DNA from: Xestospongia muta
Taxonomy: Eukaryota > Porifera > Demospongiae > Haplosclerida > Petrosiidae
NCBI GenBank assembly: GCA_963693285.1
Contig: OY848922.1
Coordinates: forward strand, 5,506,923 to 5,570,922
Reading direction: 5' to 3'
DNA length: 64,000 bases
Of the stretch, positions 1 through 10,735 are shown one piece after another (position 1 is the first letter of the stretch; each line of letters begins with the position of its first letter). A program made the translations under genes and the position numbers. The notes under the pieces were generated by a model. It ran no database searches and was not told the DNA's origin. It saw only the letters and a program-made list of their open reading frames with translations.

Positions 1-383
1 ATCATTTCGATCAACACTACCTATCTCCTAAAAATAAGGATTACTGAAATTATATTCTCATCTCCAGAAATAATGCAAATGGTTGTGGAAATAACCTCAA
101 GTGTCAGCCTTTCAAAGGGTAAAGTTAGTTTTTAGTTCTGATATGCTGTTAGTACATTTTGATCCTCATAGAGAGATCTTATTATAATATGTCCGAGTTG
201 AGATGATACACTCAGACATGTAAATAACTTCTCCTTTTTACGTGCTATCTACATGGAACTTGCACCAATTGATTCAGCTTGCAAAAACACATATATAACA
301 TTTGGCTGTCTAGTGCTACGAAAAAGTAAGAAACTAAAAACCTCCTTACATTTTTAATTGCATACCTTCGTCATACTTCAAAT
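1..383. repeat. Duplicated non-coding segment, left copy
   Basis: This stretch is nearly identical to 57722-58099, with small indels. No open frame of note. In the right copy it lies just next to a Harbinger-type transposase fragment, so it is probably flank or remnant of that element. It also marks the left part of the large duplication that joins the two ends of the window. The similarity stops abruptly after the shared TCATACTTCAAAT. Confidence 0.8.
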
Positions 384-555
384 TACACACCTTTGAGGAT
401 TTAACGAATAACAATTTTCACTTCAAGAAGTCAGCCGTGTGTCACGATGAAATTGAAAATTGCAACTCTAATTGCATGAACAAATGTTCTATTATGACTG
501 TTATTATTATAAAAAGTAATAATCAGGTATTGTCTTTTGCAATTTAAGGCAGCTA

Positions 556-1264
556 TTAAGACACTGTGGTTCTGAAAAAGAGTTTAATAAAGAAGGAAGA
601 CTTTCTCTTTCTGTAACCTCTTGATGTTGGCTCATGAATGTCCCTTCGACCATACCTAGCCAAATCAGCTAAAGGAATTCTTTTAACTTTACCTTTAAAT
701 ATAACCAATGGCTTAACTCGAGAAACACCATCTGCAAACAAGGTAAGTTGAACAGTGCATTGTCTTTTATCCAACCCTGAAGATGCAGCACGAACCCATA
801 CACTCTTTGACCCTACATCGTTGCATGTAGGACCACCAGTGAAAGAAAAAGGAAGTGGTGTTTGGTCAACATTGGCGATACAACTTAAATGAAATCTGCC
901 CAACTTTTCATCAACTTGTTCTCCTTATGGAGAAATCTCTCAAAATAAATGATGGAAATGACGATTAGCTTCTTTCTTGCTTTCTGGTGGTTTCTGACAT
1001 GAATTGGTAGCGTTTTTTAAAACCAGCAAACCAGCCATCTGAAAAAGAAAAATTTTAACCAGGATATTGTTCGTTAACAATCTGTTTGGCACTGTTCTTG
1101 AACCACCAGCCTTTAATTTTGATACCCCTTCTACGTAGCTGTCGAAACTCTGCATGGACCTGCTCTTCCATTAAAGGAAACTGAGCACTTCTTATAAACA
1201 TCACTCTTTTGGTACCTTTTTTGCTTTTCTTGATTTTTTCCTCATCTTTTATCCACCTCATCAC
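556..1264 (-). pseudogene. Broken pogo/Tigger-type transposase fragment
   Basis: Upstream part (about 960-1264) codes for a CENP-B-like helix-turn-helix region: RRRGIKIKGWWFKNSA, then an in-frame TAA, then SDGWFAGFKKRYQF, the typical end of that DNA-binding fold. The piece at 556-903 begins with NVDQTPLPFSF, the DDE_1 core motif with the first catalytic Asp, and includes ADGVSRVKPLVIFKGK, typical of the family. The linker between the two is much shorter than in intact pogo proteins and the later catalytic acids are absent. It is a dead element: internal stops, a deleted middle and a missing C-terminus. Family assignment is solid; subfamily is not. Confidence 0.75.
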
Positions 1265-1554
1265 CGTTTTTGTATTTAATGTAAACGTTTTACAAGTTTT
1301 GTAGAGATTGCAATCATTTTCTTTGTACCAACTAACAACTCGAATCTTTTCTTATCTTGCGTAGCTCCTTCTTGACCGTTTTAAAGATCCTGTTTCTTTT
1401 AAAAGGATCCCTGATGCCTCAGATATACTAAATTTCACAGACATTTCTATTACATTCGTTTTTTCACACTCATTTTTTCACGTGGCATTAATATCACATT
1501 AATTATTAATAAATCATTAATAATTATCATTAATAATTATTAATTTATTACTGT
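1265..1554. other. AT-rich gap with self-complementary sequence
   Basis: No gene seen. Around 1495-1548 the sequence is almost only A and T and contains repeated TTAATAATTA and CATTAATAATTA blocks that can fold back on themselves. It separates the Tigger remnant from the element end at 1555. Confidence 0.5.
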
Positions 1555-1627
1555 AGCGCTTAATAAAAAAGAGTTCTGACCAAGATAAATGTGTGCGCTT
1601 AACAAACAGTATGCGCTTTAACCATAT
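1555..1627. mobile_element. Element end with repeated GCGCTTAA motifs
   Basis: The motif GCGCTTAA (or GCGCTTTAA) occurs at 1556, 1595 and 1613. The same segment lies inverted at about 16440-16545, where the motif reads GTGCTTAA or GTGCACTTAA. Repeated subterminal motifs of this kind are often transposase binding sites. Its right edge coincides with the point where the piggyBac copy is cut off, so it probably inserted into or recombined with that element. Confidence 0.45.
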
Positions 1628-2776
1628 GATGTCTCCACAGCAAAAGGCTTCCACCATACCTCGAGGCCTCTTTTGATTCAGGGCAGAAGGAAGTCCTTTG
1701 CGATTGCTCTGGACCATGCCTGGATATAATCAACAATAAGTACAAGGTACAGGATGTAGACATAGAAATACCTGTTACAGTAATTCCCTTCCTCTTTAGC
1801 TCAGTTGCTATGAGAGGGCTATTATAAAATCTATCTAGGTATACATCATACCCCTTATCCTCAAGTCCATCCACCAGTGTAAGGACAACTCTGGCTGTGT
1901 GGGGTAGCTCAGGTCTAACAAGCTCTGTTGCCCGTCCATAGCATATGGCTACCTTATAAAGGTAGCCAGACACACTGTCAGCAAGTACAAATGCCTTTAT
2001 ACCCCAAGGAGTTAGTTTACCTTTGAGGTACTGTCGAAAAGTAACCCTGCCTTTGAAGGCAATCACTGACTCATCAATAGCCACATGTTGTGAAAGAGTG
2101 TAGGATGATTGAAATGCTGGAACTAGATGGTGAAGTAATGGCTCATATCAATATCACAGCTACAAAACCCTTCATTTCATCTATTGTCACTGGACGTCAG
2201 CTTCTGTACAATGAGCCACGCTTTATCTATAAGCAAGAGGTATGTTAGAGTAACTAATTGTTTATTACTACTTACCTGCATACAACCAATCTTCTTAGCA
2301 GCATACTTATTGGTATTATACACAAGAAATTGCCACAAAGCATCATAAAGAATAGAGAAAAACAATCTTCTGGTGACTGAACAGATGGATATATGTTACT
2401 ACCAGACGACTGAGTAAATAAGATATAGCTAGGCTCTGTGTCATCTATATTTGGAATGAAAAACTACTTAGCTACTACACAACTTATCAGCTCCTACTAC
2501 TATCCAATGATAATCAGTTACTGTGACACCAATACCTCTTCCTCTACCAGCACATCTTCCTCTCACAACACCTCTTCTTATCCCAGGACGTATTCCTATT
2601 CTAGTACCTCCCACTTCTGAAGTATCATTTGTCTCATCATTTACATTCTCTTCATCTTGCTCATCCTCAAAGCTATCACTCTCTTCACTATCAACACTAT
2701 CACTATCATCAAATTCATCATCACTAAAATCCTCTCCCAATATATGTATTACTTCTTCTGCTCTAAACCTTGCCAT
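1628..2776 (-). pseudogene. piggyBac transposase, truncated copy A
   Basis: Reading on the minus strand: start MARFRAEEVIHIL followed by an Asp/Glu/Ser-rich stretch and Arg-Gly repeats, then KYAAKKIGCMQ, then AIDESVIAFKGR with the first catalytic Asp and VYLDRFYNSPL with the second, then SNRKGLPSALNQKRPRG. A 52-nt GT-AG intron (1720-1771) joins ITVTG to MVQSNRKGLP in frame; a 49-nt intron (2227-2275) joins KKIGCMQ to IKRGSLYRS. Damage: first-intron donor GT changed to AT near 2488, a Trp codon turned to TGA just after RGSLYRS, about 165 nt lost near 2130-2140 relative to the other copy, and the 3' part cut off at about 1628. Family call is firm. Confidence 0.85.
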
Positions 2777-2973
2777 TGATAATTACTTCTGCCCACTGAT
2801 AGTAAATATGCAATTGTTGGTACAGCTGGTTAATTTGCACATTTATATTATTTATTGCATGCTTATTATTCATTACATGTTGGGCGGGACCATAAATAAC
2901 TAATAAACAAAGGAGGACTTTCTCGTTGATAAAAAAAACAAAGGTTAGTTGAAAAAACAGTCTACTAATGTAA

Positions 2974-3095
2974 TGTCACAAATTTGTGACAATTGTCTCA
3001 ATTAATAGTACACATGTGTCACAAATTTGTGTCAATTGTCTCCCTTAAATGTACTGATATGTCACAAATTGTGACAATTGTCCTGTAAGGGTTAA
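2974..3095. repeat. piggyBac terminal repeat and TTAA target, copy A
   Basis: The element ends in CCTGTAAGGG followed by TTAA at 3092-3095, the classic piggyBac target. Inside lie three near-copies of the palindrome TGTCACAAATTTGTGACA followed by ATTGTC, starting at 2974, 3017 and 3060, exactly 43 bp apart. The flank after TTAA is shared with copy B, so the insertion is older than the segmental duplication. Confidence 0.75.
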
Positions 3096-3444
3096 ACAAC
3101 AATCACCCTTCAAAAATTTACAAGCAGGGTTGTTTATGAATTTGAACCATAAATATATGTACATATTAATATTTCTATTTACTTAGCAATGACAGTTTCT
3201 ATCTCTTTATAAGCTCAATATAACATGATGTTATTTCAACAAGTTTATAACACTACAAAGAAATGATAGGAGAAATAGATTTGAAATGAAACATCAAGAG
3301 TTATGAAAAGTCAAGAGTTATCATTTCATGACACTTTACAATTACATAATATGTACTAGACTCTTATTGTTTGTTTTATATACATTAAATAGAACAGAGT
3401 GTAAAATAGAAGCTTCATTAATATGCTTACATATATATACTGAC
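3096..3444. other. Non-coding sequence, probable intron of ankyrin gene A
   Basis: No coding signal. Closely matches 61404-61712 in the right-hand duplicate. Confidence 0.5.
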
Positions 3445-3543
3445 CTTAGTAGTATGGTGGATATTCACACCATGCTGAAGTAACAAAGTAACAACATCTT
3501 TGTGGCCATTTTGTGCTGCTGTCATCAGTGGACTCCATCCATT
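3445..3543 (-). CDS. Ankyrin exon (gene A, exon 4)
   Basis: A 99-nt, phase-0 exon between acceptor TTGTAG and donor GTCAGT. It codes NGWSPLMTAAQNGHKDVVTL then LLQHGVNIHHTTK: the usual G-x-TPL-x-x-A and DVV-x-LL ankyrin pattern, with Ser in place of Thr. Protein-protein interaction module. Confidence 0.85.
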
Positions 3544-6500
3544 CTACAATTAATAAGAACAAAATGTAATTAGAGACATACATTAAGTATTACTTTTTAA
3601 TTACATGTTATTATATATAACATTATGTACATGTTCATGTACATAACAGGTACATGTACTTGATATACTGGTCAATTAAGGACTGGGTATAATCACTTTT
3701 TAAAGATTTTAAATGATATATGCGATATGATAAAATTGGGAAAAAGAATTGGGAAAAAGAATGATCATTTCATAAAAACTAAGAAATTGTTAATTCTTAG
3801 TCTCAAAGTTGAGTGACTATTGTGGACTTGTATTATTTTATTGCATATTACAAACACTATCTTAATCAACTCTTAAAATATAATAGAAAAGCCTTTCCTG
3901 CATTCCTTAAAGTATATTAATATTTACACAATATTAATATCAGAGACAGTAACCAGCGTTATCTGTTAGCTCAGATTGAAGGAAAGGATTGGAGAAAGTA
4001 TTTCCTGAATATAGGTGAAATAGTACTTTTGACAGGTATATATCAATCACTCATAATGGCAACAGTAAATGACTTCAATTCCTTCCAATCAGGAATGAGT
4101 TACCAGGTTATATCATATGTAATGAGACCACTAAACCTCATTGAAAACCTCCAAAAGAAAAGCAGGTTTATACTTAAACTATACACTATCAAAAAACAGC
4201 CATCGTATGAGTTCAAATTGTCACATGATCACTTTATGATGTCTTAAAAGCTCTGATCATAATGTTACTATTTCATCATAATAAACTATATAGTATTCAT
4301 CAACAATAGTAGTACAATTCAAATATTGTACATTAGTGGTTATCAGTATATACAATGTAACACTAATGACAAAGAAAAACAAAACCATATTTTATAAAAC
4401 ATTCTAAGACTCTTTTGAAGACACTATTGATGCTGTAAGGGACTGGATTATTAATGATTTAGAGTACTGCCATTTCTTGATTGCTATGTGCATCAGTGAC
4501 TCAAAATACTCCATTGATCTCAACACGTACATAATATTATAGTCAATTCAAAATAACATAATTACAATTTTTTTATTCAATTGCTCATGATTGTTGTAGC
4601 CATTGGTAATTTTTATTTTCTTATTATAGGTTTTTAGTAAATGTTACAATGTGATTATAGGAAACTATATATGATAGGTAGTACACAGTGGACTGATGTG
4701 TATTATATATACAGATTTTATGAGATTTGAGATATCATATGAATAGATACTTATAGATGAAAGGTATATTTTAACTACAACCTACTCAAATGATCTCCAG
4801 TATATAAATCTGCATCTGCAAACAACAATATGTCTATCGTGGCTAAGTGAATGCCCATGCTTGACACAAAATTATGTCTATCACATATAATCGGTTAGTA
4901 CTATGATAATTATGTAGTTATTTAAAATAATCTGATTCTATTAATTTAAAAAAGGTAATATTGTAATGTTTACATTCATTGATGTCTCATATCATGTAAA
5001 TATACTGTATAGGTTTTTTTTTCGAGGGGGGGGGGCAATATTTTCTTGGATGATGTCAAAAAATTTTGTTGGTTCATGGTAAAAATTTTGTTGTCGAGCG
5101 ATCTAGTCTAAACCACACCTTTATACACATGGTGTACAAATGGCAAACTTTGCCATTCAAGCCATGATATAAGACTACCACCAGTACAAACGAACCTGGG
5201 ATGCTAAATTTGGGAAACAACTTGAGTGCCAGAGAGAAATGAGTTGGCAGCTGCAATCAAAGTTGATGGTACAGATTGTGCTAAAGAGCCATGAGGATAG
5301 GGTAGGTTGTTCTTTTCCCTCTTGAAGTATTGAAAGAAGGCCATACCGAATCTAAGACTCGTTGATCAACAACGTGATAACATGCATGCAACCACGTGTA
5401 CGCATGAATGGGCATGGCACATTGCATCTAATTAAGTTTTGTGGGTAAATATTTCATGTTTTGTTTCTCAACCACGAAAACCAAACAATACGTTTGATGT
5501 ACAACAGGGGGTGTGGTCAGACAGTGTGTCTCAATATATAGCAGGTATATTATTATATCTATAGTACCACATAGTACACAGTCTACATAATTGTGTATTG
5601 AAAATATAGTGGTTATGTATTGTGTATACATATCAATGTCTAATATGTAAGCAGTTACAAATTAGAAATAAAAAATTATAACAATAGTCGAAACAATACA
5701 AATCATATGTCACATATAGAAAGAATAGCTAGAGAGAAAATTAAATAAAGTAATAATTATTACTATCATATTATATTGATACTACTACTGTGAACCATGC
5801 TTAAATGACACTGTGAATTAACCCTTTCGTAACGAAGGTTGCATATTTCTAAGATTTAATGCATAGGCATTAACGAGGAAGGTTACAAATCTTCGACTAA
5901 AAATACCCTGGTATATTTATTAAGAATGCTCGTCATAGTAATTAACATAGAAGAGGAGAACACTAATAAAATGTTTACACTATGGAAAGTGGATACTGTA
6001 TCATTTGGATCATTCTACGTAGGTTAATGATTTTGATGAAGAAGATGACTTAGAATATGAAGTAATGGACACTTTTAACAATAAAACGTAAAGTATAAAA
6101 TTATAAACACACAGAGTAGTTATAATAATACAGAAATGTTTCATGGGTGAGTTTAATACTTTTGCACAAGGAACAGCTTCGACACTTATAACCTCATGAA
6201 AATTTCACAAAACAATTCACCTAACCAATGTAGTATTAGATGGCTTAAAACATTTTCGTTTGGAAACTGTTTTGTGACAACACACTAAATTAATTAATTA
6301 TGATACAGTATATGGGCTTGTGCATTTTCATTGATAAATTGTTAAAGTAGACATTTTCATACTATGAACACAAGGTTGTATGGTGTCTGATATATAGAGT
6401 ATTTACACTGTATATCAATATGATAATACACTTACATTATCAGGTATATTAGGATCTGCATTTGATTCCAACAGATATTGAACAATATCTATGTATCCAT

Positions 6501-8547
6501 GATATGATGCCCACCATATACTAGTCCACTTGTTTTACATGTAATGATAATAGTAATAGTATAATTATTCATCAATATATCAATAGTACAATCATTATAC
6601 ACACACATACACTGATACATATGTACTTACATGTATATGACTATAATGATAACTGATAATATTAATAATATGTATTATAATAATTGTGACCTAGCTTGGA
6701 AAAACCACACATGTTGTACTAAACATTTGAACAAGCAGTTGTGTATATACAGTTACTACATGGTCATTTCGTACATGATCATACCAATCATGGTATCAGG
6801 GAAGATCAGTCATTAAATATTTAGATTATAAAGTTGGTAAACATCCTGTACAAAATGGCTGCATAGCAAACGCATATATGCAATTGTTTAGTCAAATTTT
6901 TTTGGGTGTAACATTAAATGTTGCGCTAAAATGTCTTCCCAAATAATGTCACAATTATACATGTACATGTGAAATATGACGTCACAAATTGAATTTATAT
7001 CTCATTAAGTAATGTTATCATATTATTAGCTAAATAATATGAAGTGACAACAAATAGACTATACACACAGTGAATAATAAATATATATGATATGGTCTAG
7101 GAACCAATAACTACACAAACAAGGAAGAATGCAACTACATAAAGCCAGTGTTACATGAACACACTTACTGTCAATGACCATATAATGATATGTGTAATTA
7201 TATTCATAGCAAGTCAATCAGATTCATAATTTCACAAGTCTTGAAGCTTCCAAATATGGACATGACAAGAGTACTGTCATTTTTCTAATACGAGTTGGCT
7301 TTTTTCATGAGAATTACACACTCCTTCCTCCTTTGTGAAGCTACAGGCTCTTACATACTGACTTCAAATGTTTATAAAGCTAGTTACTACTGTATTAACT
7401 AAAGTGTCATTGGAAAATATTCTTTGAAATTGTATTACAAAATCAGCTTGAAAAAAATGGCTCTAATACAATGTGAAGGGTCATTAATGAAAGAATTGAC
7501 CACACCCAACAATTAAAAAACAATCCGTGAACACTTTAGCACATTTTGTACATCACATCTAAACATTACAACAAATCTACAAGTTGTACTTGATTATAAA
7601 ATATTAATACAATCTAATACTATAATTCATTTTTATTTAAATGTAGTACTGTAATCCAGATGACCACAAGTATGCAGATAAAACAAAAGCAGCTAGGATA
7701 TCAGATAAAATTGCCACATTGACTTCAGTAATGACTTTATGAAAGTTAAACATTCAAGCCCCACCCCTTAGCAATAGAGTAAATTATTTTTAATATATGC
7801 TGTGTCCATTCATTCATATATCTCAAATGTTATATATAAAATGTTTTAACTACATGATTAAACTTTGATAAAGACTTTGTAACACACACACATTAATTTA
7901 TACTAGGTTGATTTAAAGGATATATTATGATTATTATTATAATAACTAGAACACTTGTATATCATATATGTAAATAATTATGATGATTTGATAATGACAA
8001 GAACTCTTATCATAAGACAATATCATCTCTGAATAGTACTATATTGTGACACACTTACATACCTCATGTTGAGCATTGACATTTGCTCCTTGTTGTAAAG
8101 TTGCTTTCACTTTATCTAGTTGTCCACTTCTAGCAGATACAATCAGTTCAATATCCTAACCAAGATATCAAAGTTAATAAATGTAATATTACACATAAAC
8201 AAGATCATATACAACATAGTTTATAATACAGTAGACATAATATTATAGAAGACATACTATAACAAGAGTACAGTAACTACTAATATAGTACATTGTACTA
8301 AGTATATGGACATGACCTATATACAAACTATAGGGTCAAGTACATACGTTACTTATATTAGATCAGATAACCTAAAGTAATCCACCAGGTCATATTTAGT
8401 TTAGATAGAGGGAATATCTTGAATCTGATAGGATTACTGAGTGGACTGGACAAAGCTGACCAAAGTTATTAAGTGTTAGTAAATGAATACTTCATTTTAG
8501 TCTATTTAGTATACTTTATAAGTACTTACCAATGTTTTTTGATCCAT
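3445..8547 (-). CDS. Ankyrin-repeat gene A, 5' part (four exons; runs off the left end)
   Basis: Four exons with canonical donors form one reading frame: 8530-8547 (MDQKTL), 8063-8155, 6436-6534 and 3445-3543. The first two code for a short leader and DIELIVSARSGQLDKVKATL, an N-terminal capping ankyrin repeat; the other two are single 33-residue repeats. The later exons must lie left of the window. Introns are 374 nt, 1.5 kb and 2.9 kb. By similarity to the gene at 32.7-53.6 kb it may encode another ankyrin-Roc-COR-Death protein, but this window does not show that. The acceptor of the third exon is damaged, so the gene may be decaying. The right-hand duplicate of exon four is at 61713-61811. 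Confidence 0.65.
3544..6435. other. Intron of ankyrin gene A with a MITE
   Basis: No exon found. The sequence aligns along its whole length with 61812-64000, apart from an insertion at about 5012-5490 in this copy and about 300 nt at 62720-63050 in the other. Small open frames here (for example near 4029-4247) are not conserved as frames and look random. Confidence 0.6.
5012..5490 (-). mobile_element. Truncated MITE copy
   Basis: Matches the complete element at 47912-48530 in the opposite orientation. It begins TATAGGTTTTTTTTCGAGGG with a run of ten G and loses the last ~20 nt of its other terminal repeat. It is absent from the equivalent place (about 63550-63580) of the right-hand segmental duplicate. 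A short frame with FSLALKLFPKF is shared with the other copy but is interrupted in both. Confidence 0.65.
6436..6534 (-). CDS. Ankyrin exon with damaged acceptor (gene A, exon 3)
   Basis: Codes NKWTSIWWASYHGYIDIVQY then LLESNADPNIPDN, a clear ankyrin repeat, followed by donor GTAAGT. By analogy with the other exons the acceptor should end at 6535, but the sequence there is TGTAA instead of TGTAG. The next AG lies 6 nt further in (AACAAG/TGG), and its use would give an in-frame 93-nt exon lacking Asn-Lys. The usual TPL motif is degraded to TSI. Confidence 0.7.
6535..8062. other. Intron of ankyrin gene A
   Basis: No coding signal. Parts are recognisable in degraded form at about 27.2-28.6 kb. 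Confidence 0.5.
8063..8155 (-). CDS. Capping ankyrin exon (gene A, exon 2)
   Basis: A 93-nt phase-0 exon between GTTAG and GTATGT. It codes DIELIVSARSGQLDKVKATL then QQGANVNAQHE, an N-terminal ankyrin repeat that lacks the TPL start, as capping repeats do. Confidence 0.8.
8530..8547 (-). CDS. First coding exon of ankyrin gene A (MDQKTL)
   Basis: ATG at 8547-8545 followed by five codons and the donor GTAAGT. The six codons join in phase 0 to the capping repeat at 8155. The short exon and the absence of another ATG in frame support this start. Confidence 0.65.
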
Positions 8548-8591
8548 TGTAAAACAGGGAACAAGATAAAGGACAACACCCAAGTTATAGA

Positions 8592-8617
8592 GGCGTGGTT
8601 ATGATGTATGGGCGTGG
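8592..8617 (-). promoter_or_regulatory. Two CCACGCC boxes upstream of ankyrin gene A
   Basis: GGCGTGG (CCACGCC on the gene strand) occurs at 8592-8598 and 8611-8617, 45-70 nt before the start codon, in an otherwise AT-rich region. Such GC/CACC boxes bind KLF/Sp1-type factors in animals. Regulatory role inferred only. Confidence 0.3.
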
Positions 8618-8953
8618 TGTTATGTATGGTATCTGCTGCTCGTGTCGTAAGCGAATCTCTCAAACTTCTGAACTATCTTCATTATTATACGTACACTATT
8701 AACTGCTGTACTAGTATCTTACTATCTATGATCTAAAGAAACTCTCAGTAATGTGTAAGCAATATGTCAATATCTGGTATTCACTGTGTAACGTATTCCT
8801 TTACTCAGTGGATAGTTTCCTATACTTCATAATTCCTATTGCTGTGATTGTATTGCGATTAAAGTGTTATTTGTTGTGGTGGAGAATACATTATTATCAA
8901 CAAGTATGATGTCATTATAATGTTGTCTGTTAATTTATATAATCCTTACACAG

Positions 8954-9022
8954 AAGACAAGCTCAACTTTCTAGGCAGGCCCAGATTAGACAAATAACAA
9001 TTACAAGAGCACAAAATGCTCG
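8954..9022 (+). CDS. Possible exon of unknown plus-strand gene
   Basis: Between acceptor TTACACAG and donor GTAAGT lies an open frame RQAQLSRQAQIRQITITRAQ, conserved in the duplicate (17938-17997) as RQTQLARQAQICQIAITRAQ without indels. The donor of the duplicate is GTTAG. I do not recognise the protein. Confidence 0.35.
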
Positions 9023-9062
9023 GTAAGTACCATTAATATCAATGTATAGAATTGTTAACACT

Positions 9063-9575
9063 CACAGGTGTCAGACATTGTACACGATACACATGTATTT
9101 ACACGGTAATGCTGGCTTCAAATACATACACGTACATACACGGACAGAATAAAGTAGATGATATGATATTCATGGCAATTAATTATGGGCATGGCCACGT
9201 GAAGAAAATGGCTTCAGTCTGGAGATGTTCTCATTCGCGTTCTCTCTCGCTGGCGTTACATAGTACTACTTCATTATTACCTTCTAGCAGTGAAACTGAG
9301 AATAGTCATGTGGTTGTTACTTCTGAAAAAACTGGAAAAACTCGTCTTTATTAAATGATGTGTTTAATTATGATTTAATTATAATACATGATACATGAAA
9401 TGATAAGGATTAAATACATGGTTTTCAGAAATGCAAACTACAAGTACATACATGGAGATTTAATAATACATACATGTACATACACGGTTTGGTTTTTAAA
9501 ATACAAGTACATACAAGTACACGCAAAAACCCAATACACGTGCAATGTCTGACAGGTATCCAAGTGAGCAAGGGT
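9063..9575 (+). mobile_element. Insertion with repeated GTACATACACGG blocks, carrying a gene-start fragment
   Basis: Absent from the duplicate at about 18035-18070. Its edges hold many ACATGTACATACACGG-like blocks in both arms. The middle (9208-9354) has an ATG in a good context (GAAAATGG) and codes MASVWRCSHSRSLSLALHST, a Ser/Arg-rich leader like a mitochondrial presequence, then HVVVTSEKTGKTRLY and a stop. The last part resembles the N-terminal strand of enoyl-CoA hydratase/isomerase proteins, but that is only an impression. Likely a captured first exon. Confidence 0.35.
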
Positions 9576-10340
9576 TGCAATACTTGCTGTTTGTGTCAAT
9601 ATGTCTGTCTGTTCTAAAAGCATATACAATATGGCAGAGTTTATCACTCCCAAAAATTTACTGTATTTACAATACACAATTATCTATATTAATAATAGGA
9701 ATTTTCCAAAATGTTCCTTTTGAATTTTACTTGCCTTTATCTGATAAGATCTTCATATCCAGACCCATTTTATGAATTATTACATTATAATTGCCACATG
9801 ATCACTTTACTTGTTGAGACTTCAATGAAGAGTGTACTTTCATGTTTGGTTGTACTTTTTTGTTTCACTAAGAGCTATTATTCTGTTGGGCCTTGTAATA
9901 ATTAATGTTTGATGTTTGACTTGTGAGCTATTTTATGTAGCAAGTGTAAGTGAGTCATCAAGTGTTTGTACATTCAGTATTGTTAATGTAGTTATATAAC
10001 TGAAACAACCACTAGAATATGTATTGGTTAAAGTATCATTACAATGTAAGAGGTGTGGTCTTAACTATGACTGTTGTATTAGACCACACTTGAAGTGTAT
10101 CACTTTGTAAAGAATAAATCTTAATTTATTTTATTCTTGATTATGATCAAAGACACTTGATAAGGCCAAAATTTGTTTAAAGTGTTGAGTATATCAAAAC
10201 ATTTGAATTTTAGTGCTAATTTATTTGTTGAATAAATGTATGATTGAATGATGTTTACACTTTCATTAATGTTATATATACATGTACATGTACCTATTAG
10301 ATTGTACACTAACTGTGATTATAATAATACATTATATTAC

Positions 10341-10735
10341 ATGTTACTTGAGCTACAACTTAAACAAGAGCAGCTAGAGGGACTACTGAACTCCACCTTA
10401 CAAGGATACTTACAAGAACATCTGATGGTACTCATCATATTATAGTGTCTTTGTCTATCCATCAGGTCAGATTGGGCAGTATCATCTAACAACTCCATAA
10501 TGTTCTATTGTTATAAATCCAAATGATATTTTACAAGGTACATTAATTGATTATCAGTTAAATTGTCCTATTATCTACCATCTTATGATCAAGATATAAT
10601 ATGATTAAGATACATCAATGAAAGTTGTAGAAGTGGCTGAGGCTAATAAAGTAGTTGGGCCATCTCCAGAATATTCTGTACTTACTACTGCTAATGATGA
10701 CAATGATGTCTGTTGTTTGCTGTCAGGAATTTGAA
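10341..10735 (+). pseudogene. Decayed coding region of unknown gene, copy 1
   Basis: Open pieces LKQEQLEGLLNSTLQGYLQE (to about 10427) and, after the acceptor ATCAG at 10465, GQIGQYHLTTP, stop, CSIVINPNDILQGTLIDYQL and later MKVVEVAEANKVVGPSPEYS. The duplicate at 18344-18740 has matching residues with different breaks. The pattern of shared residues and separate lesions indicates a once-coding sequence. Function unknown. Confidence 0.45.

Noticed and set aside
2438..2903. Ser/Pro-rich plus-strand frames (also 60814-61225)
   Set aside because: They are the antisense of the acidic start of the piggyBac transposase; their conservation is explained by the minus-strand gene.
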